Part shown: piece by piece, positions 13,211 through 24,756 of the stretch
Position numbering within the stretch: the first letter of the stretch is position 1
Layout: each line of letters opens with the position of its first letter
Made by a program: the position numbers and the translations under genes
The notes under the pieces: model-generated
What the model saw: only the letters and a program-made list of their open reading frames with translations
Told to the model about the DNA's origin: nothing
Databases searched by the model: none
Source of the DNA: Luscinia megarhynchos
Taxonomy: Eukaryota; Chordata; Aves; Passeriformes; Turdidae
Reading direction: 5' to 3'
Assembly: GCA_034336665.1 (NCBI GenBank)
Contig: JAPFBE010000002.1
Location: forward strand, 7,796,146 to 7,860,145
Length of the DNA: 64,000 nt

Positions 13211-16200
13211 GACCTCAATCCTCCATCACTGAGGGCATGACAGCATCTGGAAGGCCCAAGCAGGAGATTGATGATCACTTTTTGGACAAGTGGAGAAAGT
13301 CCACTGTGTGCCTTTGGACCACCAGGACGTAAAGGTCTGCTGTCCCACGCAGCAGCCGTGGTTTGCAGTGGGCGGGTGAAGGTCCCGGGGCTCAGGCTGG
13401 AGTCAGCGTTTAAGCTCTGACCGGCAGTACAGCGGATTCAAAGAGTCAGTGGATGAGCAGTGTATCAAATTAAATATTAATGATGTAGCATTAGTGGTGA
13501 GATATAGCTCTTTGTTACCTCCAACTTCCATCTCAAAGGAAGTTGTAACATCTCCACTCCAAAACAGAGAAAAAATATTTAGAAGCCAAGGGCATTTGTT
13601 TGGTCTCCCCGTTCTTCTACCTTCCCAGCAAAGACCTAGAATAAATCAGTCAGTCTATATCTGTGTCTTTTGGAAGAGGACTCTGGTGGTTTTGTGGGTC
13701 CCATACCTCAGTGGGATGGCAGATGTCTATGTAACACTACAGTTTGTCCCCTAGCTTAAAGGCCTTCAGAGAAAGGGGTAGGCAAAGTGATTCTGCCATC
13801 AGAGCTGGCAGTGAGCTGGCAGGTATGGAGCAAGAGAAGGACATGGAGAGATGCATGGTAACATTTTGATATCTGGTAATGGGCTTCCCATCGAAACCAT
13901 GGTGTCACTACAGTAATGAGAATAGTGGCTGCATGAAAAAAGATTTTCGTCAGCCTCCCTCAGTCTTTTTCCAAGCTTAAAAAAGCAACAGGAATGGTTT
14001 CATTGCTAATGATAGCTGATCTCCAGTGTTACTGTTATCTGCAGAGGTAAAGATGCTTTGGGGCAGTTTTTAATGTTAAAGTTCATTTTGTTATGGCACA
14101 AACTATTATGAAAATGAATACCGTGAAGGAATACGATGCAATGCTAAATTAGAATAGTAAATGTGATTTTGAAAAATATACACAAAATAATAATTTCTTC
14201 TTCAAAACAAGGACTGATTTTTTTCCAGGGCAGAGCTATTGTTTCACAGTGACTGTGAGGAAGTGGAGCCTGGAGCTATGTGGAGTTGTCTAGGTTGTTA
14301 TCTATCCCTTCACTGTCACCACCAGGGCAGAAGTAAGGGATTCCCAATTCTAAGAAGGTGTGCTTGATGACTGGAGGGTCTGTCCACAACTGGTTTTCAT
14401 TGTCCCAGGTTTGGTGAGCCTATTTGCATGTTAATCACTCTTTCTTTGTACATTTTTGTTATTAGTATTGTTTCTGTTACTCTTCATTCTCCTATCTCCT
14501 TGCTGATTCCAGTAAACACATAATCCATGCTTTTTGTTTTTTCCACAGAAGAGGGAGGGAGTGGAGCATCTTGTGGTTTTCTTTTTCAGTGAGACTACAA
14601 AATTGGGAATACCATTCCTAAACCATGACAACAGCATGCAGTGTATTTGTTATGAGGTCATGTATGAATGAGCATTGAGAAGAAAATTTTCAATAGCTGA
14701 TAATTTTTAAAGGAGCATTTATCTGGTGCCTTGAGAAGTCTATTGAAGGAAACTCGTGTACAATAAAGATGAGAACTACATCATACTGCATGCACAAAAG
14801 GTTGAGTGTGGACAAATTAGGACTGCAGCCTTCATTTTACTCCAACTTGATACAATTATTTTTTGTTTAAAATAGCTATGAGCCAAAGAACGAGTTTTGA
14901 GCCAAACCACTTTTTAATGACCAGAGGCAGAACTTTCTCTTCCAACTTTCTTCTGTTTCCTCTCATAACCATGGAGAACTGTTTGATGAAAAATAGGCAC
15001 AGTTCAGTGGAGCAAATACAATAAATTCTTATGGACTTGTGGGTTGTCCCCCATTACAGGGACACCCTGTAATGTGAGAGCTGTGTGTCTTGAACCTCTT
15101 CAAAAGTTATTGCACAATGATGACCTTTAACTGGAAAAAGTAACTCACTTCTTACATTTATCTGTCATTTCCTTTGAAATAGCATGAGGTAAGTAGTGTT
15201 GCAATGCCTGCCAGGTCTAACCATGGACTACTCTGACGGTGGGCTTCTTGGCATATGAAATATAAAAGAGCAAAGTAGAATAAGATTAAGACTGTGTCTA
15301 AAAAGTACAATGATGGTATCATAATATTGCATGAGTATTTTGTTAAAAAAAAAATAAAATGTGAAAACCTTTCAGTTTGTGACATTCCCTGAAAACACAG
15401 AGTTGTCTACCATCACCATCTTTCTGTTTGGAAAGACAGGAATGCAGCAGGACAACACCAGTTCAAACTGAAATATCCAGACAGACCTTTAGACATCATT
15501 CCTCTTGTTAACAAAGATGGATTTTGATGAATATTCTACAATACCCCCAAAACAATAAAGTAAAAACTGGAACACATGAAGACCTATATAAGGGAACTAG
15601 TTTGTATACCAAGAATAGTAAAAGGATAGAATTAATGCTGACACTAAGATTGTGATTTAAAACAAGATATCTGTCTAAGGAAGTTAAAGATGTCACTAAG
15701 ACACCAATACTTTAAAAATCTGTACTATCTTTGATGTTATTAAGATATTAGAAGTAAATCACTAGAAAGAAAAAAATGTATTTATTGCCACAGAAAAATT
15801 CAAGTCAGAAATAACAAAGAAGGAAAGAAGAATGCTTAACAGTCTATGTGAGTAAAAAAAACACCACTAATATTACACATTTTCAAGTCATCAGGACTAA
15901 TGCAGTTTGGGCACGTGAAACTGGAAATAAACTAGACATTGACTTCTTGGACTCAGGAATGTTGCATTTTTAGAAACCTCAAAATCTTTAGAAATTTTGA
16001 AAAATAGGGAAAGTTCTAAGAGATGGAATGACTGTCCTTGTCAATATTGAGTCATCAGTACTTAAAAAGAAGAAAAAGAGTGGCTCAGGAAATTTAAGTT
16101 AACTGGCCTAATGATAATTTTGTTTTGAGAAAAGATTATCATGATTGGTATATTTTGGGGGACAAGGTAGCTTGTCTGAACAGTTGAAGTGTTACAGTCC

Positions 16201-19200
16201 ACATAAAAAAAAACCCGAGGCATTTATTTAATTTGGTACCAAGAGAAAATTGGTTGGAAATTTCTATGGAATTAACTGCATATAGTTCCCATGTATTTAA
16301 AAACTGCTTTCTGAAAAATCTCCAGCTCTCAGCAGAAGCAGAAAGAAAAGACAGGGAGTGATGAAGATTAGGATTTTCTCAGATCCTTTTTTCATCAGCC
16401 GTTTATATTTTCTTGTAAAGTCTGTGGGTCACAAGGATTGCAGTAAGTAATGGCAGAAAATGTTTGTAATCTGAATTGAAAAAATTAAAGTTTTATAATG
16501 CAGTCATAAATACACCTGAAGATCAGGACTACAACAGGTGAAAATTCATCTTGGGAAGCAGTAACTCAAAAAAAGGATACAGTGTAAACCAAATTGAGTC
16601 TGACACCTTTTCAGTTTGACATTGGCCTAATCTTCCTGACTCTTCAGGAATTTGTGTCTTTTCCTGCGACTAAAATGCAAGCCAGCTGCATTGTGCTTTT
16701 TTATTTGCTGTCTAACAAGTGTTTTTCAGAGTCCTATGCACCATGCCAAGTGATACTGTTTTAAGGCTTAGTTTGTTAGCTCCTTGTGCCTCCTCAATGA
16801 CAGAAGAGAGGCATCCTAACCTCCTGTTACCTGATTCCTTACAGTCTGTTACTTCTGTCTTCTAGAACACAGTTCATCCTAACACATTGCAGTGGTCTAA
16901 CTTTGTGAGAGCTAAAGAGTGTCAATTGCCCAGGTTTTCATGCCTAGAATGTGCAGAGATGCTGCAGTGCCTTTTCATATCTTTGGTGATCAAGACACAC
17001 CTGAAGCAAAGTATCAGACTGCATGTCGGTCTTGCATTCAGAGCACATGGAAATAGTACTCTATGAAAACCTGATTAAATTTGTACTTGCCAACCTGGTC
17101 AATTCAAGTAGTGAACTGTTACTTTTTAAGCAGGTTGAACAAGACCACAGTGGTGTATTCACACTGTTTTGTGAACATGAAATACCCACCAGCAGCTCCA
17201 GAAACATTGTATAACCTCTCCATTATTAAATAAAGTCTTCCAGGATTAGAGTATGCTTATAGAAGAGCACAAACTGGTATGAAGGTGGAATGCTGCTGAA
17301 ATAATAACATCCAGCAGTGTTGTTGACTCCTTGTTTAAATAATAAACACGTTGATAAGAGAACACTGGAGGATCCTTTCATGGGATATTTAGGATGTTGT
17401 ACCCACTAGAGTATGAAGTATGTTAGCATACTATCACAAAACCAAAACCCATATAGGTATAATTATTGAAAAGTATTTGCAAACTAGTGGCAAGTATTTT
17501 TTACTTATAAAAGGCTTGGAATACAATTGGATTCAACAACTATACTTCCATTCAGGAGATATACTAATCTTTGCTAACCAAAGGCTGAGGAAACAAGGGG
17601 TATCACACATATTTACAATGCCAGAATGTTTGCTGAGTAATGATATGCCAGAGCATGTGCTGTTATCACCACACAGCTTTCTGTGAAATTGAGATTGGCT
17701 TTGTAATCCTTTAATGAGCCACTTTTCATTAAATGCACATACTTGATTGTACTTGAGTTGCTAGCAGAGCAATGCTGTTGGCTCATGGGCAGGCTTTGCA
17801 TGAAAATTTTATCTTTCAGTAAACTCCCGTGGTTCCTGTAAAAAGAGTGAAACTCAAGAGTTGTATTGGTTTGCTAAAGCAGAAAACTCATGGCTGAGCT
17901 TTGTAGAAACCTTCAGACTGAGCTGGGCCTGTCATAAGTTTACATGGTGATAGTTTGTGGTGCTTTTTAGTCCATGAGGTTGGGTAGAGAACTGAGGTGT
18001 TGTCATAGACAGCTGCATTTCTTAAATTTGTGGCTTCAATTTACTCTATGAAAACCTGTATATTGTCTATTTTGTCATAAAGATGAGATGGATAAACAAC
18101 AAAGCAAAAAGGTGTGTACATGGGCCTCTCTGACACTGGCACCTGGAATAGGCATTCTACCTTACTAGACAATAACTTACAGTGGTCAACAGGAGTTTCC
18201 AAAGTGCAAGATAGCAGGCAGACAAGCTGGCAAACTCCCCAAAAGGTAAGGGATCAATATTGTCCCAAGGACCAGTAACAACAATCAGTGATGAGAAGCT
18301 ACAGAAAAAATCAATGCAAAGAAACCACATGATGTATTTTAACTCCAGGAATGTCATATGATGTTGCTTAATTGTCCATCAGGATTGTTGAAAGTGCCAC
18401 AGCAGGCAAATTTCTTCTGTGCCTTCAGATTGATTTGTTCCAACCAGCAGAGCTGAATTTCCTCTATTTGGAGAGCAATCTCATGTGATGTAGCATCCTC
18501 ATTTGTGAAGAAACCTAGCAAATAAAGGTCGTATTTCTATCTTTCTCTATCTCAGTGATATTTAAAACTTGTTCTAAAGATCCTAAATGTACTAATAGGC
18601 CAAAGTTGCACTGACCAGCCTCACCTGAGACACTTCCACCTTCACATTCTCTGACCCTGGATCTAGGGACTCCCTTTAATTTTAAGCCTGGGCCTTCTGT
18701 CCCTGTGTGATCTATGGTATAGATGTACTTCCCTGAAGTTCCATCACCGCTCTGCTTCACCATGAGCTTTGTTATGCAGAGCCTGGCCTGCTTGTCTCAC
18801 TGTGGAAACAGTGGCTGGAGAATCTCCTGCTGTATGAGCTTTTGTTATTGTGGTTTGGCTTCTCTCCCAAAGGCAGCAGACAGGCCTGAGTGCTCCTTGA
18901 TGTTCCTCTAAATGAGGCCCTGAATAACTTGCTCTACCCTTGAAGTTCACCATCAGTGTAAGAGGCTGCACTAAATGACCTCCAAATGTTCTTCACACAC
19001 TACGTCTTTCTGATTTTGTAAAAATGCAACCACTAGCCCACAACAATTAGGTACAACAGAATTTGCTTTTTAACAAAGAAGAAAAATAGAAGGAAACTGG
19101 AAAACTTGGTAAAATATCTGTTGCCTCCAGCCTTTACTTCTGCTCTCTCTTTTCTGCTTTTGCCTCACTTTGTCAGTATTGTGTGGTATGGGGATGTCAT

Positions 19201-22200
19201 GAAACCAACTCCTGTAGTTTGCCATGCAATATAAGAAACACTAATAGAATATTAATAAAAACAGGTTCTGTCTTTCCTGGCAATAAAACAGAATGAAAGT
19301 CATCTCTTGCTATGAAAAGGCTAAGCCTGTGTTATGGTGCCTATAACAGCACTGATGTCATAGAACTCTGTGAGCTCTAATTTCTGTTCATTTTTGTTGC
19401 ACTGTTCAACATCACTTGCAGAATTAACTTTTCCATACTTTCCCTCTCTGTCCACTTGACATACTGTTTCACTTACTTCTTGAGCTGAGAGGTTGATGTG
19501 TGGAAAAGATGCCAAAACTGTGGAGATGTACCCTTAGAGTACGCAGTCGATTATTCTGACTTGCACAGTCTGTGCCAGCTGGAGCAAATTTTATTAGTTA
19601 CAGAAGTGATGAAATTAACCTCTTTTACTGACTAAAGATGTGCAAACCTCTCTTCAGGCTGAAGTAGGAAAAAAAAGATTGTTTACACCAGCATGACCTT
19701 CACATACACCTGTTCCTCTTCATCCTTGCTGAACCACGACTCTGAGAGAGGGAGAACTGAGGGAGGGAAAACATAATGAAAGAATTTAAAACAATTGTAT
19801 CTCTTGAAGTTGTTTTCTGACAAAATGAATGCCCTCTCTGTCCTCTCAATGGCATCTGCTAGCAGACACAATTGAGCTGACTTGCAACATAAGCACTGTA
19901 GGTTAATCATTGCCAAGATTTAAATGAATTGTGAAACTAGTTTCATAATGCCAAATAAGTGAGGACAACATAGAATATGTTATAAATATAAAAAATGTAA
20001 AGACTTCCTTAAAGAACAATACTTTGTCAAATGAGTGGCAGGTAAAACCACTAAGATGATACAATAGAAGTCAATATTTTTGCTTTAATGTGACTGTGCT
20101 TTAACTGTGTTTTATTATTCTGCTGACATAGAGTACTTGGCAGAAAAAACCCTGCATAATCCAATTACATTGCTTTTCTTCCAGAGAGAAATAATGCTCA
20201 ACTCAATGCTAGGAGTCCCTCTGCCCAGTGAGAGCCCTCGTCACGGAGCAGCAGCACTGACATGCACTCCTTGGAAGAGTGAGTTCTCTGATGGACAGTA
20301 CTGTGTTTTCAGTAGAAAGGGTGGGAAGTAGTTTCTTGCACACTCATTAAGGATGTTATTTTGGGACATGGCAAATAGCAGTTGAATCCCTTTAGGCAAT
20401 AAATACTTAGAATCTTCCTGGAGCACTCCAAACAGCATGTTATTATGCTAAAACTTGGCGCTTCACCTTCTGTTTTTAATTAACTGACTGGTGACTGTTA
20501 AATCACATATTCTTTAATATGTCTGCTGAATGAGGACCCTCAGAGGACATGGGCAAAATTGGGACCTTCTTTGTTTTGTCTGAAGTGAAGTGAGTCTACA
20601 CAAACAAGCTGATTCTGACCAATTATTTCTCAATAAAGAGAGCAAATATCTTTTCTGTACCAGGGAAGCTAGCCAACATAATGATCTTGCAAACCAATAG
20701 AAAACTGTTAATCTTTCTGTAAACTATAATAGCTACGGTTACAGCTTCAAATTTGAATATTGACTAAAATTATGATATACCTTGTCATGCTAAAATACTA
20801 ATTAGCACAACTTTATTCTCTTTGTAGAACTGTGTTCAACTAAATAAATGCAAAAACTTGTAATCGATTTACTGATTATTAAAAATCACAATTTTCACAA
20901 TATTTGGGAATATGTAATCTCAGTGATTTTTAATTTTTTTAAATTTTGTCTCAGTGTCTCCATGCTGTTATATACTATCACCCAGTGGAATACAGTTGGA
21001 CAGTACCTCTCAGAATAGCCTGAGGAAGTAAAGCATGAGTTGATAGCACCTTTCCAGCTAAGAACCAAGAGAAACTTCTCACCCAGGTTTGAAGCAGAGA
21101 AGCAACTGGTGGGGAAATGGCATCTTTTTGTGACCAAAGAACGTAGGAAAAAGAGCCAGGCTTTAGAAGATTTTTTTTTTAATTTAATTGTCGTTCAGTG
21201 ACACACACTACTGTGGTGGATCCCAGGAAAACAGGTTAGGCTGTGCCTGCTATATGGACTTTGATCACACTTATCTAGAGACTGTGCTGCAAGCTAACTG
21301 ACTAAGAAATGCTAACTGATTTTAGAAAAACTGTCTACATCTCTACAATAACGTGTTTTCTCAGCTTTTCTTTAGAGGTAAGCTCTCAACATTAGTAAGT
21401 TTTGCCCTTCAGGAATAAAGCTTTTGCTGTAATGCAAAAGAAAGTCCTAACTTGAGTTGTAGCATCCTTTAAATCATTACACTTAGAGCTGTCTTCTAAA
21501 TGGAAATTTGGGAAACTGTATGATAAGGCTGTGGGCTGAGACAAGCCTTGTAGCTCTTCATGAAATATGAGCTGGCTTTGGAGCCAAGAAAATGGCCCCA
21601 GTCAAAGAAATTATGCATAATTTTGAATTAGGACATGCTGACTTTCAGCTCATCATGGTTCTACATAAAAAAAACATACATTTGGAGAGAAAAAATGTCT
21701 TAAGTCACTCCCACTCCAGATATTTTGTTGCCTGTAAGAATACATTTTCCCTTTAAATATTAAGGGCTTAAATATATAAAATTACTGTTACTTTAAACTT
21801 AATTACCTGATATATAAGTATATAATTTATAAAATGTGTAATGTGTGTATATATACACCCCCTGATATATGAATCTAGCTATAATTCCTGTAGGATTTCA
21901 ATAAGTAGAGTGGAATACCTCTTTAGTCAGAATTGATTGTTCATCCTGTTAAACCCACGCAAGAGAAAGGACTCAGAAATTGCACAGTTAGCTCAGAAAC
22001 CACTGCAAGATTCTCCATCAAATAGAAACATTGTGAAGAAGACAGCCTCACAATGGGATAAAAGAGCATAGATGAAATAAATTGTCCACAAGAAAGATTA
22101 CACAGATTTAGGCTGGGAGGAACCAATTGTCATAATTATATAGCATGTATTTGGGCTTGAATGGACAGAAATGAGTGACTTTCTCTCTAGCTGACAGACT

Positions 22201-22840
22201 GGGAAACCTGGAAAAGCCAGGGAATGGATGTAGCATTCATCCAAGTGTGGGCAGGGAAGAAAGGAGAAGAGTTGCACCAATGCCTCTCCTCTGGTATTCC
22301 TGAAATTTGTCGATTCCACAATTGATTTATTTTTTGTGACACTGTAGCAAGACCGCTGCCTACAGATATGACACTGTTAAATTAGTGTAATATTAGCAGT
22401 AATAATAGAGGCAGGAGGTAGTTCCCTAACCTTAAAAACATACTGGAACAGTAACAAGTTAGAACATGAAAGAGACTATGCCCCAGTCTTAGAAGGCCAC
22501 CAAGAAATCCCCGAGCAAGCTCTGCCCCATGCAAAGAGGTTTGTCCTGTGAGTCTCATCAAGTGACCTTGTGTACCCTGACCCAAGATGCCAGGATGACC
22601 ATGGCAGTTCCTGGGGCAGCAAGATACAGGCCACATTGCACACTAAAACAGAAAAACAGAAGAAAAAGGCCTGCTTTGGAAGAATGTATAGGTGAGGACC
22701 ATGGGCATTTAGGTGCTGGCTAAGAAGTTTGCAAGTTTCTTGGCAGACTAGAAGCTGGGGTAGAGAGGGGCAGAGGCAGGGCAGACAGCATCCTACTGTG
22801 GTCCTGCTGCTAACTCCATTGCAAAAGTGTAATTTGGAAC
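13211..22840. other. Intergenic region, no gene recognised
   Basis: Upstream flank of the SLC12A7-like promoter. It is AT-rich unique sequence. I checked the open frames of 60-101 codons and found no protein family resemblance and no credible splice pattern. An AT microsatellite-like patch lies around 21770-21870. No clear CR1 or LTR copy is visible to me. An unannotated lncRNA cannot be excluded from sequence alone. Confidence 0.6.
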
Positions 22841-22846
22841 ATATAT

Positions 22847-22917
22847 CCCACTTTTCTGCATACACATTACATAGCACTTTCCTGCCTCTAGTTTCTTTTA
22901 ACGTGGGTATGAAAGCA
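22847..22917 (+). repeat. Left copy of an imperfect direct repeat flanking an ERV
   Basis: The block beginning CCCACTTTTCTGCATA and continuing through CCTGCCTCTAGTTTC recurs at 24675-24756 in the same orientation, with scattered substitutions and an insertion of about 11 bp in the right copy. It immediately precedes the LTR at 22927. It is much longer than a retroviral target-site duplication. Confidence 0.75.
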
Positions 22918-22926
22918 CATGTCCTG

Positions 22927-23510
22927 TGTGCTGCTTTGGCTGGGATAGACTTAACTTTTTTCACAGTGTCTGGTATAAGACTATGTTTTAGATTTATGCT
23001 GAGCAGAGTGATTAGATAATAGAGATGCTTTTGTTATTGTTTAGCAGTGCTTACACAGACCCAAGGCCTTTTCTGCTTTTCATGCTGCCACGCTGGCAAG
23101 GAAGTTGGAAGTACACGGGAAACAGAGGAGACACAGCCAGGACAGGTGACCCAAAACTGATCAAAGGGACATTCCAGACCATATGACATAATGCTTATTA
23201 TATAAAGTAGGCAGAGAAGGCAGAGAGGGGGATGTTTATAGTGATGTTTGTCTTCCCAAGTAACTGTCATGCATGATGGCACCCGGTTCTCTTGGAGATG
23301 GCTGAACACCTGCCTGCCCTTGGGAAGCAGTGAATTAATTACTTGTTTTGATTGCGTACATGGCTTTTGCTTTCCCTATTAAACTGTTTTTATGTCAACC
23401 CAGGAGTTTTCTGGCTTTTACCTGTCCAGCTCTCTCACTGATCCCACTGGTAGGGGAGTGAGCAAGAGGCTGTGTGGGGCTTGGATGCTGGCTGGGGTTA
23501 AGCTACGACA
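22927..23510 (+). mobile_element. Avian endogenous retrovirus 5' LTR
   Basis: An LTR of about 584 bp that starts TGTGCTGCTTTGGCTGGG and ends CTACGACA, matching an LTR type common in songbird genomes. Promoter and polyadenylation features are visible: TATAAAG at about 23201-23207 and ATTAAA at 23378-23383, followed by a T-rich stretch. A primer-binding site follows 8 bp after the LTR end. The copy is diverged, so it is old. No matching full 3' LTR is found in the window. Confidence 0.85.
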
Positions 23511-23518
23511 GTCCTTTT

Positions 23519-23536
23519 TGGCACCCAATGTGGGGC
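23519..23536 (+). promoter_or_regulatory. Primer-binding site of the ERV (tRNA-Lys type)
   Basis: TGGCACCCAATGTGGGGC differs at two positions from the sequence complementary to the tRNA-Lys 3' end (TGGCGCCCAACGTGGGGC). Its position just after the LTR confirms both the element's orientation and a lysine-primed, ERVK-like class. Confidence 0.85.
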
Positions 23537-24235
23537 ACAAAGTGTTTGAGATAATGACAGATTTGATTGGGCTGTGCGAAATTGAATTTATAGCTATTAG
23601 TGCTGTTTAGCTGGTAATCAGCAGCCTCCTGTGCTTGCCACTGGGCTCCCTGCCATGACTATGTATTAGTCTAGTGCTCATGGTTGTTTTTCGCTTTTGC
23701 TGCTGTATTGCTGTACTGCTTATCACCTCCCTGTATTGTGCCTGGGAACATTTTGATAACAGCCCTGGGGATGTGCCTGGGCTAGCAGGCTGCTAGCAGG
23801 GTGCTGCTGCTGTTTCTGTGTTGCTGTGTACTGGACATTCCAGTGTGAATTTGAGGTGAATGGACCATGACATGAGTAAGTCCATGAGGGAGTACAGACC
23901 CACCTGCAGCCCATAGAAAACCCTGTGCTTGAGTAGGTGAGTGCCTGAAGAAGGCTGTACCCCATGAGATGCTGTGTTTGGAGCAGGTTTGCTGACAAAG
24001 CCTTGTGACCCCATGGAGGGCCCTGCAGTTTCAAAGATACAGAGTGCAAAGGCCCCACACTGGAGAAGTTCAAGGACTGTCTCCCATGGGTGCTACCCCA
24101 CACTGGAGCAGGGGCAGCAGGGATTCCCTCAAAGCCCATGATGAAGACCATGGTGAAGCAGCTATCTGCTGCAGCCCATGCAGGACTGTGATACACAAAC
24201 AGTGGACTCTAATGGGAACCTTTCATTGTTAGCCA
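23537..24235 (+). mobile_element. ERV noncoding leader with degenerate repeated phrases
   Basis: The leader downstream of the primer-binding site carries loosely repeated phrases of the kind 'CC(A)CACTGGAG-AAGTTC...GACTGTCTCCCATGGG', for example 24055-24090 and 24098-24113, and GACCATGGTGAAGCAGCT near 24147-24164. The same phrases occur, reverse-complemented, in the LTR element at 48.3-49.5 kb. No gag or pol frame is present. The 157-codon minus-strand frame across here looks accidental. Confidence 0.7.
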
Positions 24236-24674
24236 GGCTGGGGACAAGGGGAGAAGTTCACTGCAATGTTAAACACTATAACCTGGCCCCAAAAGGACTA
24301 GGGATGGAGACTGTAATGGATATACCTTTAAATTGTTGTAAACTATGATTTGAATTATGTGGTAAAGGAATTAGTACAGCAGAAACCACCTGAGGCAGTG
24401 GAAGAGAAGCCTTACAGGAAGCAGTGACTTGAACTGAGCTGGTTTTGGTGCCCAACAAGCAGCAAGAAATAGAGCCCAAAGTAATGGACTAAATGAATTC
24501 AACAGACATTTTGAACACATTTTATAGACATTTTGCAGGGTGCGTCTGTAGACTAAGGGAACAATATCTCTGTATTATATCAAAGAATGGGAAGGGAAAG
24601 GTGGTTAATGAGGTTGTATGGAATAGTGCAGGACCTGAGTATGATGTAAATGGGACTAAATAAGGGTTGGAAGT
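24236..24674 (+). mobile_element. Probable 3' internal remnant of the ERV
   Basis: After the leader, the sequence resembles the tail of avian ERV internal regions (for example GGAATAGTGCAGGACCTGAG at about 24620-24639, then GATGTAAATGGGACTAAATA). This implies that gag, pro, pol and env have been deleted. It ends where the right copy of the flanking direct repeat begins rather than at a 3' LTR. The identification rests on remembered family text and is moderate in strength. Confidence 0.5.
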
Positions 24675-24756
24675 CCCACTTTTCTGCATATACTTTATGT
24701 CATCAAAAACATAACACTTCCCTGCCTCTTGTTTCTCTTGACATGGGAATGAAACA
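24675..24756 (+). repeat. Right copy of an imperfect direct repeat flanking an ERV
   Basis: This block begins CCCACTTTTCTGCATATA and continues CCTGCCTCTTGTTTCTC. It matches 22847-22917 in the same orientation and is followed by sequence with no clear LTR. Confidence 0.75.

Noticed and set aside
12376..13232. Several overlapping open frames of 115-211 codons on both strands in the CpG island
   Set aside because: They reflect few stop codons in very GC-rich DNA. Only the short part from 12928 to 12814 on the minus strand matches a family and ends at a proper donor.
18515..18971. Possible exon-like GC-richer patch with open frames on both strands
   Set aside because: No protein family is recognisable and the flanking splice sites do not give a consistent frame.
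23723..24196. 157-codon minus-strand frame
   Set aside because: It is antisense to the ERV leader and has no similarity to gag, pol or env, so it is a chance frame.
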